From Oegoconia quadripuncta (taxonomy: Eukaryota > Arthropoda > Insecta > Lepidoptera > Autostichidae): a stretch of 64,000 bases of DNA. The DNA lies in the NCBI GenBank assembly GCA_949316235.1, contig OX438743.1, positions 26,285,771 to 26,349,770 of the forward strand, given 5' to 3'. Each line of letters opens with the position of its first letter. Position 1 is the stretch's first letter. The notes beneath the pieces were generated by a model. The model did not search any database. It saw nothing but the letters and a program-made list of their open reading frames with translations, and had not been told where the DNA came from. Position numbers and translations under genes: made by a program. Of this stretch, positions 19,953 to 30,959 are shown piece by piece.

Positions 19953-20597
19953 AATAACAAAATGTACAATATCGCTATATTTATACTCTAAATAAGCTTC
20001 CCAACTAGTGGGCGTTCGTAAGTAGTAGGCGAGGTGCGTCCTCTTCTAACATATCACCCTCTCGCTCTTTCTTGGTTGTTTCCGCAACGCTGTTACGCAA
20101 TTAGCTGGGGTTGCGTGTATCGGATGCGACGGTCGTCCGGCCATCGCTCTCTTTCTCTTGCTCGCTGTCCGTATCAGCTGGTAAAATAAGGATATTTTTT
20201 AGTATTTTTTTTTATTTATTTATTTGAGAGACAAACAGTTGCTTACATAAATTACATAAGTAGCTCATGTACTCTTAAAATATTACATTAAGTGTTAACC
20301 TATAGTCTCCTACATTAGATAATCTAAGGTGCATTACGTAAATTACATAACATAAAATAAAATCAAATGTCGAAATCTTAACTGATCGTTAGAACTGGGT
20401 TCGATAACTATGACATTTCTTTAGAAAAAACAAGTTTTGAATTTTGCCAAAGAAAAAAGATTTTTTCCGAATATTACCATATTTTAGCGAAAAATACCGT
20501 ATTTTACGTAAGATATTGGTTTTTACCGTATTTTACCGGGGTAATTTTACCGCTTTACATTCCTATTCACAACGCACTTCACACTAATATCACACTT

Positions 20598-22070
20598 ACT
20601 ATTATAAATGCGAAAGTTTCTGAGTCAAAGTCAAAGTCAAAGTCAAAGTTGCTTTATTTTGTAGGTACACAGAGTACACTTAAAATAGTCAATTTTACAT
20701 TTTTTAAGCTACTGCTTGTTCAAAATGCAATTTTCCCCTGAGAAGAACAAGCAAGAAACTCGAAGGGTTGCTCTTTTAAAATCAGGTTTTGATTTTACAT
20801 AAAGGTTTTTATTTTACAAAAAGGTTTTTATAAATCATTATTAATCGTGAAATAGCCTGGCATGCGAACAATCTCATTATGTCCAGGGATGATTATCATC
20901 TAAATAGTCTGATATTTTATAATATGCTTTGTTAATAAGTTTCTGTTTTATAGTATCTTTAAATTTATCAAGTGGAAGATTTTGTATATCAACTGGGACC
21001 TTATTGAAAAAGCGTATACATAACCCTTTGAATGAATTACTGACTTTGCGGAGGCGACTTATGTGACCTGCAAGTTTATCTTTATTTCTTGTATTGACAT
21101 CATGTTTATCACTATTTTTCCTAAATGATGCTATATTTTTTTTGACATACATTAGATTTTCAAAAATGTACTGTGACGAAAAGGTTAGAATGTTATACAC
21201 TTTAAACCTATCTCTAAGTGACACTGCAGGTTTCAATTGATAAATTGCGCGAACGGCTCGTTTTTGTAAAACAAAGATTGTATTTATATCCGCGGCATTT
21301 CCCCACAGTAAGATACCATAAGACATCAAGCTGTGGAAATAACTAAAATATACTAATCTAGCAGTATTTACGTCTGACATTTGTCGAATTTTTTTGACTG
21401 CGTACGCTGCAGAGCTGAGCCTTTTCGCCAATTTATGTATATGAGGACCCCATTGCATTTTGGCGTCTAAAGTAATGCCCAAAAATACAGTAGAATCTAC
21501 GAGATCTAAAGTGGCATTTTTTATCATTATATTTGTGGGCACCGCTCTGACATTGGGTAGTACAAATTTCACACATTTAGTTTTTTTCTCATTAAGTAAC
21601 AAATTATTTGCCGTAAACCATTCTACTATTTCAGAAATAGCATTGTTCACATCGTCATAGCTTAATTTTTGTCTATTTACTTTAAATAATACGGAGGTAT
21701 CATCTGCAAACAATACTATTTCATGTTTATTATCCTTTACAAGGTTAGGCAAGTCATTTATATAGACCAAAAATAAAAATGGCCCGAGTATGGAACCCTG
21801 CGGGACGCCCATGCAGACTGTGGACCCTGACGATGTGTTGCCACTGATACTAACCCTCTGAACTCTGCCACTCATATAAGAATTCAAAAGGTCAATAGCA
21901 GTGAATGTACGTATGTTTGTTACCTCTTCACGCCTATACGGTTGGATGGAATTGGATGAAATTTGGTTTGGTAGACTGATTAGGACCTGGAGTAACGTAT
22001 AGATAAAATTTTAAGCTGAACCGATTTTTATAAAATTTCCCACGCGAAAAAGTCGCAGGTAACAGCTAGT
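20598..22070 (+). mobile_element. non-autonomous Helitron-type element interrupted by LINE-X
   Basis: Left part 20598-20624 (ACTATTATAAATGCGAAAGT) and right part 21901-22070 (TTGTTACCTCTTCACGCC ... GATGAAATTTGG ... CACGCGAAAAAGTCGCAGGT ... CTAGT) together make one standard short lepidopteran Helitron derivative. The 1.28-kb LINE sits between GTTTCTGAG and GTGAATGTACG. The 3' end AACAGCTAG before a T is intact. Confidence 0.75.
20625..21900 (-). pseudogene. LINE-X with FADD reverse transcriptase, 5'-truncated
   Basis: The minus strand encodes 336 residues without interruption. GVPQGSILGPFLFLVYINDL (RT motif 4 region) starts at about residue 28 and LFADDTSVLF (catalytic FADD) at about 59. LLLNEKKTKCVKF and FLGITLDAKMQW (thumb) follow, then the C-terminal NKVPVDIQNLPLDKFKDTIK and YYKISDYLDDNHPWT. 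The frame continues upstream of the first Met (AIDLLNSYMSGRV) to the truncation at about 21900, so the Met is not a real start. Earlier RT motifs and the endonuclease are missing. The 3' UTR ends in (TTTGAC)n. At least eight shorter relatives exist here. Clade is probably Jockey/CR1-like, inferred from motifs and tail. Confidence 0.88.
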
Positions 22071-22480
22071 ATTTCTATAAAGACTTCCACATCACTCACA
22101 CATTGGCATTGCGTTTTTTTATAAACAAACTTGTTCATTGGAGCGCGACTATCTTATAGAATAGCAGTAAACAAAACGTAAAGAGGACGTTGCAGTAATA
22201 ACCGACTTAAAATTATAATATTTTTCATTAAAAATATTCCTTCCACACTATCCTGGAAACCCTTTAGCAATTACTTGCCAGAATGCTGACTCGGTCGGTT
22301 TTCAATAGCGTTCGTACGCTGCAGTTAGTAAATGCGAATGTTAAGCCGCGTTCACATTGATAGTAAATTTCACGGTCTGCCTGCAGTGAATAGTTGGCTA
22401 AAGAACGAGACTACCGTGAAACTGAAATGTTATTAAATATCATCTAATAAAAATGCACAATACTTGTACAACACGTTATT
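22071..22480. other. no recognised feature
   Basis: AT-rich spacer; nothing identified. Confidence 0.4.
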
Positions 22481-22489
22481 TAAAACGGT

Positions 22490-23258
22490 TTATGCCGCAC
22501 GGTATTCCATACAAACTTCCAAGTCCAAATATTTTGAAATGATTAAACCCATTCCAATTGGAACCCTCGAAATGGAATGAATATGGACAGGACAAAGACC
22601 ATGAGGAATGCCCATATTGGACCCACCCCTATGCAGATAGGAGGCACTACCTTCAAAGTTGTCGACGAGACGCATACCTGGGACAATAGTAGGTAAATCC
22701 AACTTCGAAAAGGAGGTCAATCGTCGAATCCAACTCGGCTGGGCAGCGTTTGGGAAACTATCGTAACATGTTCTCGTCCCAAATACCGCAATGTCTCAAG
22801 ATGAAAGTCTTTGATCAGTGTGTGTTGCCAGTGAAGACACATGGAACTGAAATGTGGTTGCTCACTATGGGCCTCATAAGAAGACCTCAAGGGCACCCAA
22901 AGATCAAAGGGGAGAGCTATGCTCGGAGAATCAGAAATGAGGAGATCCGCAGGAGAACCAAGGTGACGGATATAGCCCGAAGAATTGTCAGATCTAAGTA
23001 GCAGTGGGCGGGGCACATTGCTTGTAGGACTGATGGCCGTTGGGGCGGAAAGGTTCTCGAGTGGCGACCACGCTTTGGAAGACTCAGCGTGAGCAGGCCC
23101 CTTACGAGGTGGACGGACGATTACTTAAAGATTGCAGAGAGCCGCTGGATGCGGGTAGCGAAGGACCGATAATTGTCATTGTCGTCGTCGAAGATCTTTA
23201 GGGGAGGTGGACATCTAGCTGTGGACGTCTTTCGGCTGATATGATGATGTTGATCAAT
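22490..23258 (+). pseudogene. RTE-1 LINE fragment (RT thumb to 3' end)
   Basis: With frameshifts it reads RTKTMRNAHIGPTPMQIGGT, FKVVDE, NFEKEVNRRIQLGWAAFG, KMKVFDQCVLPV, NEEIRRRTKVTDIARRI and, in another frame, WQWAGHIACRTDG-like and VGRPPTRWTDD-like segments. These are in the order seen in lepidopteran RTE LINEs. It ends GTGGACGTCTTTCGGCTGAT followed by ATGATGATG, the usual RTE end. The RT catalytic box is missing and the frame is broken several times, including a TAG after RIVRSK. Confidence 0.85.
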
Positions 23259-23639
23259 GGAACCCAACTTGAATTCGGCCATTTTTGAAACTGTCTGTTC
23301 ATTTTGAACAATATCCTGTAGATCCACAACAAGCAGATCAATTAAAACAGATATAGTTTAGGAATAATGTCGTTGTCCATATAAACTTGTCTTTACGTTC
23401 CATCTAGATATGTTTTATTCAGTGATATTTAATACAGGGCCATTTACAAACGGTGTCAAAGCTTTAAAGTAGCATTCTGGAAGTAAAGAATCTTTGTTTA
23501 CAGCAGTACAGAATGAACGAATGAATATTTATTTCCAGAAGCTTGGTGCCAGCTTGAAATGGTATGTCGAATTATCATTCGCCGATCGAGAGTTACGCAG
23601 AATGGACGATTCGCTGCGCCACAGCCACATATTCATAAT
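23259..23639. other. no recognised feature
   Basis: Nothing identified. Confidence 0.4.
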
Positions 23640-23965
23640 CACAATGTTATTACTGCATACAAAAATCGATACATGAGTTTTCCGACGTACATTAGTTTGC
23701 TTTTTTACCGCGGACGCAAAAAGGAGGCTGATATAAGTTTGACGGCTATATGTGTCTGTGTGTGTCTGCCTGTAGCACTGCCGTGCCACATTAGAATAAA
23801 TCAGATTGTTACTGCAAACAAAAATCGATACATGAGTTTTCCGACGTATATTAGTTTTCTTTTTAATCCCCGGCGCAAAAAGAGGGGTGTGATAAATTTG
23901 ACTGCTATGTGTATATGTGTCTGTCTGTGGTACCGTAGCTCTTAAACGGATGAACCGATTTGCAT
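23640..23965 (+). repeat. 159-bp tandem duplication of a dispersed repeat
   Basis: ACATGAGTTTTCCGACGTA occurs at 23671 and 23830. Both copies go on through CGCAAAAAGAGG-like and GTGTCTGTCTGTGG-like sequence, a common lepidopteran repeat ending GGATGAACCGATTTGCATG. Confidence 0.75.
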
Positions 23966-24289
23966 GTGGTTTTTTTAATTTTAAAGCAGACTTTCTAGCG
24001 GTGGGTCTTAAACATTTTTTATCAAAATCAATTAAGTCGTTTCGAACACAGTTTGTTTGGTCTATCTAGATGATATAACCATTCATTTCCTAGGGGGGTT
24101 TATAAATTTTCAATTTATAGTTATTAAGAATACAAAATTCCACGTACCCGATAAAATTGAACATCTAGAAAAATCCATAACTGCTATCATCCAAGTGCAC
24201 CAAACAACTATGTCAAAATATTTTAACAGATTTTCGTCAATTATGGCTAATAAAAGTCCCCTCGTTTAATAAAAAAGTCGCACACAAAT
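23966..24289. other. no recognised feature
   Basis: Probably the tail of the preceding repeat (to about 24050, TCAAAATCAATTAAGTCG). The rest is unassigned. Confidence 0.4.
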
Positions 24290-24622
24290 TACTAACATGC
24301 ATCCGGACAAAGAGAAGAATCAGAAATGATGAGATCCGCAGGAGAACTAAAGTGACCGATATAGCCCGAAGAATTGCCAGACTTAAGTGGCAGTGGGTGG
24401 GGCACATTGCTCGTAGGACCGACGGACGTTGGGATGGAAAGATTCTCGAGTGGCGACCTGCACCGGAAGACGCAGCGTGGGCAGGCCCCCCACAAGGTGG
24501 ACCGACGATTTGGTAAAGATCGCGGGAAGCCGCTGGATACGGGCAGCGCAAGATCGATCGTTGTGGAGATCCTTGGGGGAGACCTTTGTCCAGCAGTGGA
24601 CGTGTTTCGGCTGATACGATGA
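24290..24622 (+). pseudogene. RTE-1 LINE 3' fragment
   Basis: Collinear with 22925-23250: RIRNDEIRRRTKVTDIARRI, then WQWVGHIARRTDGRWDGKIL, SVGRPPTRWTDDLVKIAG and VQQWTCFG. Less mutated than the 22490 copy but still shifted once between the first and later parts. Ends GTGTTTCGGCTGATACGATG. Confidence 0.85.
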
Positions 24623-24831
24623 TGATCCGGTCAAAGACACCCACACACGCACACTCTCAAAATGCCGTTAAACCTGTCAGCCATGAAACTCGTAGTTTTT
24701 CGTGAAGTCGTGAACTACGAATGGACTTTTACCACAGATTAACTAATAGTTCAGCTTTTACCTGATCTGCACTTGTATATCGGGTACTACATCGGGTAAA
24801 TATTTATTAATTTCTTTCTACCATTTATCTT

Positions 24832-24900
24832 CAAGAGAGGGGGGAATAGGCATCTACTGAGATCGCATACTTCCTCTTCGGATTCGGCGGTTTACCTCAT
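24832..24900 (+). pseudogene. LINE-Y tail fragment
   Basis: AATAGGCATCTACTGAGATC matches the LINE-Y C-terminal codons at 30140 and 34950-35120. Only about 70 bp remain. Confidence 0.5.
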
Positions 24901-25054
24901 TTTTGGTTGGCTATATTATATGGTTCTATATTAAAACCACTTTTAAAAACAAGCTTTTAATACTCGTCATGGTTATCGGTATCATTATATTAAGTAATAT
25001 AAAGTCCATCTTGAGAGCCTCGTCATCAGTGTAATAAAAAGTGTTCATGGCACT

Positions 25055-25300
25055 CCGTCTCCGTGGCTTCATGTAAACAACATTGGGTTTACGATTCAGA
25101 GGGCGCGGGTTCGATCCCCAGCGGGGTACATGTTTAAGTACTCGGTTTGGTTGGTGGTAGGGCATTTTTAATGTCCGCCTGGCTAGCTACCACCATCTTA
25201 TCGAAATCGGCGGCCAAACAAGCAATGTTAATAGCATTATTGTGTTCGGCCTTATCTTCACTTAACATCAGGTGTAATTGAGGTCAAGTGCATAAAAAAA
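25055..25300 (+). mobile_element. SINE-A copy with internal deletion
   Basis: Head CCGTCTCCGTGGCTTCATGT, B box GGTTCGATCCCC. About 60 bp of the body are missing before the tail TGAGGTCAAGTGCATAAAAA. Confidence 0.85.
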
Positions 25301-25384
25301 CTTTGTATGTATTCTTTATTGCTCCAAAAAAATATAAATAACAGAGTACAAACAACAGTTCATGTACAAAGGTGGACTTATCTG

Positions 25385-25510
25385 TTTAAGAGGTCTCTTC
25401 CAGCCACCGGAGCATTGAAGTAGGAAACGGAGTAAATTTGAGATTCACTTGCCATCATGTGAGATTGTGGTTAAACGCGTATCCAGTTAATTATAAAAAA
25501 AAACATTAGG
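25385..25510. mobile_element. LINE tail fragments
   Basis: AGGTCTCTTCCAGCC (minus strand, LINE-tail hairpin type) is followed by a plus-strand LINE-Y 3' end, ATCATGTGAGATTGTGGTTA then AACGCGTATCCAGTT and an A run. Confidence 0.55.
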
Positions 25511-26034
25511 TGAAATGTACCAACATCAGTTAACTATAGAAAAAGGGAAATGGATAAACTATGCAGAACATGTTAGCAGCAACAAGCATTTTATTCTGCC
25601 CTGTGGCGATGTCTGCGGGTGATGAAAGCAGTCTCATGTCTTCAAAGACGGCCAGTAACTCATTTTAGGTCAGAGATCAAAGTACTCAACTCTAACTTGA
25701 TAAATGATACCACAGATGTAAGTATTTGTTACACATATAAGTAGATATACTTATAATTTTGTTGTATTATTAAGTAAAAAGAGTTAGAAGTTCATGTCCT
25801 CTTTGTGTGTCTGTCTGTGGCATTTTAGTGCCAAAACGACTGAACCGGTTTAATAATAATATCAATATAATCACTTATTTTCTATACATTACAACATTAT
25901 TAATACAGTACTGTTAAATCTGGGGAACACCTGGTGTGGTGAGGTTACTCCAGACTTAGTTGTAAGATAGCGATGGAAAAAGAGCTTTTAATTACAAAAA
26001 ACATCTATTTAAAGCTAAAATAATCAAAAATAAA
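25511..26034. other. no recognised feature
   Basis: Nothing identified apart from a short TGTGTGTCTGTCTGTGG repeat trace near 25805. Confidence 0.4.
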
Positions 26035-26440
26035 ATGCTATGTATGGAGTATAGCTTTATACGGCTGAGAGACATGGACATACAAAGGGATAGGGACAGA
26101 TTAGAGGCATTCGACATGTGGTGTTGCAGACGAATGGAAGAAATAAGCTGGACAGAGAAGAGAGCCACGGTTGAGAACCGAAGAGGAAAAATGTTAGGTT
26201 TTTTGAAGAACATAATTGAGGGAAAGATTGAAGGAAAGAAAGGAAGGGGAAAACTTTGACCAAGTGAAAGATAAGGTGAATGTCGTGTCGTACCAAGAGG
26301 CTACATCGAGGGTGGAAAGGGCGTGGTCATTACTCCACCGACAAGAGTATAGCTCTTAAATTGAAGCAGAAGAGTGTTAAATATAGTTACTTATATAATA
26401 CTAAACGTGGACGTATTTCGGCTGACATTATGATGATGAC
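26035..26440 (+). pseudogene. RTE-2 type LINE fragment
   Basis: First frame: RDRDRLEAFDMWCCRRMEEI, SWTEKRA, then IEGKIEGKKGRGKL. The next frame continues with DQVKEKVNVVSYQEA-like residues and SLLHRQEYSS-like residues. This is the C-terminal half of an RTE-like RT with an internal deletion after SWTEK. A separate short RTE end, GTGGACGTATTTCGGCTGAC, follows at 26402-26440. Confidence 0.75.
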
Positions 26441-26546
26441 ATAATACTATGTGGAGACTGATGCATGAACTAGGGAACCTATATCTCATGTAACCAGGTC
26501 TCCGCCCCACGGTTTACTACGAACAGAGATAATAAAAAAAAGAAAA

Positions 26547-26860
26547 GTTAGCATTAATAAAAGGAGACAATCGAAATAACTCTTTCAAGGATTACTCAAT
26601 AAATTATCTCTAATATTTTGGTTGGAGTGTGTGTGACCGTGGTTTGTGTCTGTGAGTTGCGTGAGTGCATTTGAAAATGGTATAAAATTTTCGATAGAAA
26701 AGTTAGCATTAATGATAAAGAGACAATGGAATCAACTCTTTTAAGGATTGCCCTTTATAATTATCTTCAATATTTCGGATGGAGTGTGTATGATCGTGGT
26801 TTGTGTCTGTATTTTGCGTGAGTGCATTTGAAAATGGTATTCAATTTTCGAAAGCATGTA
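26547..26860 (+). repeat. 155-bp tandem duplication
   Basis: GTTAGCATTAAT begins at 26547 and 26702. Both units contain GTGGTTTGTGTCTGT and GTGAGTGCATTTGAAAATGG. Units have diverged by roughly a tenth. Function unknown. Confidence 0.8.
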
Positions 26861-26871
26861 CAAAGGAAATC

Positions 26872-27197
26872 AGTTTTTTTTATGTAACGGGTTGGTACTT
26901 GACCTCAATCACACCTGATGTTAAGTGAAGATGAGGTCGAAGGTGGAAGCGTACTGACCCGGTAACCCCAACACATTTGAGGGACTGGCTATCTTATCTC
27001 TGACAACCGGAACACATCAATGCCATTAACATTGCTGCTTGGCGGCAGATTTAGATAAGATGGTGGTAGCTAACCAGGCGGACATTTAAAATGCCCTACC
27101 ATCAACCGGGTACTTAAACATGTACCCCGCTGGGGATCGAACCCGCGATCTCCGAATCGCAAACCCAATGTTGTTTACATTGAGCCACGGAAGCGGT
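26872..27197 (-). mobile_element. SINE-A copy, full length
   Basis: Minus-strand copy with B box GGTTCGATCCCC and head AACCGCTTCCGTGGCTCAAT. Confidence 0.85.
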
Positions 27198-27522
27198 TAA
27201 AACTTTTGAGAATATTTAAGTTTAGCACAATTGCTTTGTACATCATCAGTGTATCCCAGTGTTGGGGTACAGCCTCCTCTCATTGGGATACCAATTGGAC
27301 CTAGTGCGAATTGGTGAATTTGTGTCAAGCTAGTCAGTGTTATTAAGATAAGTGGGACCGACTATTTCACGTGCCCTCTAATGTCTGGAAACATGTTAAA
27401 ATGCCACTAGTGGTCACGTATCCAAGGACTGATCACGTCAGATATTCCTTAATCGCTATCTTTGTATGTTGCTTTGTCTATCTGGGTGATATTATGCTTG
27501 GAGGTTTTCTAATAATTTATTT
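27198..27522. other. unassigned; trace of a common repeat at 27335-27450
   Basis: GTGGGACCGACTATTTCACG and CACTAGTGGTCACG relate to 57000-57080. The rest shows nothing. Confidence 0.35.
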
Positions 27523-27756
27523 TCAATAAATAAATATCTTTGCACACACACATAGCGCCATCTAGTCCCACACTAAGCAACTAGGCTTATATTATGGATA
27601 CCACATGGTTGATATACTACACAAATACTTTTTTTTGTAAATAAATACAATAAATGAACAATATCTATAGATCGGGTAAAGAAATCCGTATTCGAACCCG
27701 GAACATTTTAGTACAGCAGTCAGGGTTTGCAAACGCTAAACCAAATATGTCGTCAA
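27523..27756 (-). mobile_element. SINE-B copy
   Basis: Minus-strand copy. The B box is mutated (GGTTCGAATACGG). It lies head to head with the SINE-C that begins at 27764. Confidence 0.8.
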
Positions 27757-27763
27757 GTTTTGA

Positions 27764-27990
27764 CGAACAATCGGTGTAGTGGATAATAACCCTGTAAGCC
27801 AAACCAACTGTTGCGGGTTCGAATCCCGCGAGGAGTAAATATTTGAGTGAATACAAACATTTATTCCCGAGTCTTGGATGTTTATATAAATATTTATGTA
27901 TTATCCATAGTACAAGCTTTGCTTAGTTTGGGACCAGATGGTTACTGTAAGTGTCCGAAATATTATTATTATATTATTAATTATTAATTT
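27764..27990 (+). mobile_element. SINE-C copy
   Basis: Head TTGACGAACAATCGGTGTAG, B box GGTTCGAATCCCG, body CCATAGTACAAGCTTTGC and tail GTCCGAAATATTATTATTAT. Confidence 0.8.
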
Positions 27991-28578
27991 TGTTTAGGGT
28001 TATCAATAAGGTTGACACAAATAGGTAATCCGAGGCGACAAAAAGGCACTGGCACATCAGGAGGACTGTACAGATCAAAGTCAAAGAATTACCAGCAATT
28101 GATAACTGCTTGATACTATTCAGTTTCTTTGCTTAAATATTTGGAAACTGATCAATACCAAAGAAATTTAATTTAAAAAATCAATCACTCTGATGTATTG
28201 TGGATCACCAAGCAGAATGATTGTTGCGTCGAATATTTTTGTATGCGTTTCTGTAATATGCAAATAAACGCTTTATCTATCTATCTATCTATCACATATC
28301 TTTTAACTACTCCAAATACCATGTCGGTCTATATGACATTCTTCCTATCGCATTCCCGCGCCATATTAATTTCCCTTAATCTTTGATATTTGTGGACTCG
28401 TCCGTAATTATCAAATATTTATGTAAATATATTTTGGTCTTTGAATATACCTTGTTCCTGTTGTTGTTGTTTCGTTGCCTTGTTTATCGGTTTATTTTTA
28501 AATTAGCGTCAAGTAAAAAGGAGTGTTTTATTTACCCTTCACTTTACCTTAACCTTGTGATCTTCCTAGCCCACATGA
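27991..28578. other. unassigned with (TATC)n run
   Basis: A short (TATC)n microsatellite is at 28272-28293. No genes seen. Confidence 0.4.
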
Positions 28579-28765
28579 GGGCGGAGTGTGAGTTTTGTTT
28601 CGACTTAAATTAACTACCGCGTTCACGTTTACGAGATGATTTCTATGAAGAAATGTGCAACGCCTCTAGCGGATAGTTTGCAAAACGATTTCTTTCATAG
28701 GGACTTTTTGCATAAACGCGAACGCGATGGTAAAGTTAAAAACGAGATAAAACTCGCACTTCGCC
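28579..28765. mobile_element. TIR MITE (GGGCGGAGTGTGAGTTTTG), copy 2
   Basis: 187 bp. Left GGGCGGAGTGTGAGTTTTG; right end is the complement of GGGCGAAGTGCGAGTTTTA. Internal GCCTCTAGCGGATAGTTTGC is shared with copy 1 at 10813-10998. Confidence 0.7.
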
Positions 28766-29157
28766 CATTGTGCCCAGCTGGGTCGAGTCTCGAGGTGTAT
28801 ATGTACAGAAGGGGCGGGACAGCTCTGGCCAGGGTCAAAACAGAACACGGATCACCACCCCAACTTATTTATTGAGAGAAACAGGTAGTACACGGGCTGA
28901 TAATTAAAATAACGGTGAGGCTGATTTAAATCTGGAAATCAATGTGCCAAAAAAAAGGACCCGTCAGTTCATCAGTCGGTCAGTCAGTTTAAAATTTCGA
29001 ATTTGAACTCCAATAACCCAAACCCACCAATGAGTATCAGCTCAAAAGAACGACACCGTTACAACCTTAAGTAAACCGGTTTTCTTAAGGAGCGAAACCG
29101 GAATACCGAAATGGGATTTAAATGAATTAAAGCGCACTCCGAGACAACATAGATTTT
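28766..29157. other. no recognised feature
   Basis: Nothing identified. Confidence 0.4.
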
Positions 29158-29515
29158 TTTTTTTAATGATTGACTGGATTCGCCTTTGACCACAATCTCA
29201 CCTGATGGAAAGTGACGATGTGGTCGAATATGAAGCACACGATCCCAGTAAATGCCTATTCACTCTGCTCTTGAAGTTCCCAAGGTTATAGGATTCAGAA
29301 AAGACTGACGCCGGAAGGGAGTTCCATGCCTTGGCTGTTCGGATGATGAATGAGGAATCGAACTTCTTAGTGCGAATGTTCGGTATATTAACTATATACG
29401 GGTGGAAACCCTCAACATTAGTGATCCGAAGATGGAAGGGTGACGGTGGAATAAGATTATGTAATTCCAACGCACACGACGCACGCAACGAAATGCATCC
29501 TTTAAAAAACTGAAC
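29158..29515 (-). pseudogene. LINE-Y 3' end (RT C-terminus)
   Basis: Minus-strand peptide: RTKKFDSSFIIRTAKAWNSL, PASVFSESYNLGNFKSRVNR and HLLGSC. This is the typical final segment of a Jockey/R1-like lepidopteran LINE ORF2. The stop is followed by CATCAGGTGAGATTGTGGTC and a short A run. 5'-truncated; no catalytic residues. Confidence 0.8.
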
Positions 29516-29792
29516 TAGCGTACTGTTGAATGATAAATTTATACGTGAGGCCCAGTTAAGTATATTAGATCAACATATTACTGTGGGCCATTTTCTAGAA
29601 GTGGTCCATTAAACTGGGTTCAATAAAGTTTACTTATTATTTTAAATATATGTCTTTTGTTTTATGATCAGCAGTACAGGTGTTTAAAGTTCACTAATTA
29701 CCTTTAATTTAATTAAACCTTAAATTTAATAAACTTTAATTTACCTTGGTGAATTATCTCAGGTGAATTAAGTTTATAAAGCCTTTTTTATC

Positions 29793-29950
29793 GTGAGGAA
29801 ACCTGCATGCCTGAGAAATAAAAATTCTAAGGCAAGTGAAGTCCCCAATCCGCATTGGGCCAGCGTGGTGGACTATGGCCTATTCTCCCTCATTATACGC
29901 AGGAAGGCCTATATGCCTGCAGTGGGATGTTTACGGGCTGAGATGATGAA
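29793..29950 (+). repeat. dispersed repeat P
   Basis: AATCCGCATTGGGCCAGCGT then GTGGACTATGGCC and CTGCAGTGGGATGTTTACGG. A very common lepidopteran repeat. Other copies: 30960-31180 (-), 39690-39805 (+), 49530-49640 (+), 54235-54340 (+), 57570-57680 (-), 60997-61085 (+). Class uncertain, probably a LINE 3' end. Confidence 0.65.
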
Positions 29951-30094
29951 GCAGTTTTTATTGGTTTTCATTTCGCTCATCCCGACGACGCCGTCTCTAT
30001 CACTACAATCTTCAAACACGCCGACGTGTGCACTGTCTCTCTGGATTAAACCGGTTTATTAAGGTTTTAGGTTAGGTCAGTCAGTTAGTCAGTC

Positions 30095-30250
30095 AGGCGT
30101 CAGTCTTCCCTGAATCCTACAACCTTGGGATCTTCAAGAGTAGGGTGAATAGGCATCTACTGAGATCGCGTGCTTCGTCTTCGGCCACATCGTCACTTCC
30201 CATCAGGTGAGATTGTGGCCAAACGCGTATCCAGTTAACCATAAAAAAAT
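30095..30250 (+). pseudogene. LINE-Y 3' end
   Basis: GTCAGTCTTCCCTGAATCCT to CATCAGGTGAGATTGTGGCC and an A run. Shares coding tail and 3' UTR with 29158-29515. Confidence 0.75.
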
Positions 30251-30959
30251 TTGCTCTCATTTCGGACGCGCTCCGGACAAACCTTCTCTAAAATACGGTA
30301 TAGAACCTTTAATTACCGGTGTTTTCGAAACCGGTTACTAACCCAAAAACCATCAATCCCTAAGACAACCCTAGTCGCTTAGTGTAAAACTAGATGGCGC
30401 TATGTATCAGTCCAAGGATATTTATTTATTTACTTATTCCATACCAAAAATGCCATAACTTTCAGTAGATTCCACAACAAAACCGACTCATCATTAAGGA
30501 AGTAAAACACAAAAGCCACTGCCTCTGTTCCACTTTCGAGACCGTGTATTTACCATTTCACTCTAATTCCAGAATAGTAATTATCCTTGCTCCCTAATTC
30601 AGGGTCTCGTCTCCTTATGGAAGGTAAAAGGTACGTCGGGCAGTAAAACGTTGGTGAGGTAGTAAACTAGGTGTAATTCGCTAAAGTTTCGGAGGTAGAA
30701 GTTATACAAAAGGAGGTTGTTTTAGTTTACGTTTCGTATGCAATCAGCTTCGAGGGATTTTCGGGTGTATAATGGAGCGCGTACATATCCCGAACTTGAT
30801 AAGTTGTTGTGAACTTTATCTTCGCCTTGTAGCATTTCTGGTCGATTGATATGGCACTTAAGAGGGTATGTTCCAACCAGTGGCGTTATTGGATTGAAAA
30901 TATTACTATTGTTGATCGTTATACAGTATACTCTCAAAAAAAAAAGAATATAAATGCAT
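30251..30959. other. unassigned with SINE-B tail
   Basis: 30375-30436 is a SINE-B 3' end (AACTAGATGGCGCTATGTAT then GATATTTATTTATTTACT). The rest is unassigned. Confidence 0.4.

Larger units (their letters stand above)
18999..20565. mobile_element. hAT-like element interrupted by a LINE
   Basis: Left end TAGTGATGCAAAATTACG and right end (complement) TAGGAATGTAAAGCGGTAAA share a terminal style. Both lead into ATTTTACCG-rich subterminal repeats, as in many hAT elements. The 8-bp flanks TTAACAAC (18991-18998) and TTCACAAC (20566-20573) differ at one base, in line with a hAT 8-bp target duplication. Removing the LINE at 19171-19952 leaves about 775 bp without coding capacity. The assignment is tentative because the terminal repeats are poor. 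Confidence 0.5.

Noticed and set aside
19244..19991. Frames of 70-183 codons on the plus strand and a 159-codon frame on the minus strand
   Set aside because: They overlap the LINE reverse-transcriptase frame on the minus strand. Only that frame matches a known protein family.
24237..24652. 135-codon minus-strand frame opposite an RTE fragment
   Set aside because: The plus strand carries the recognisable RTE peptide. The minus frame is antisense.
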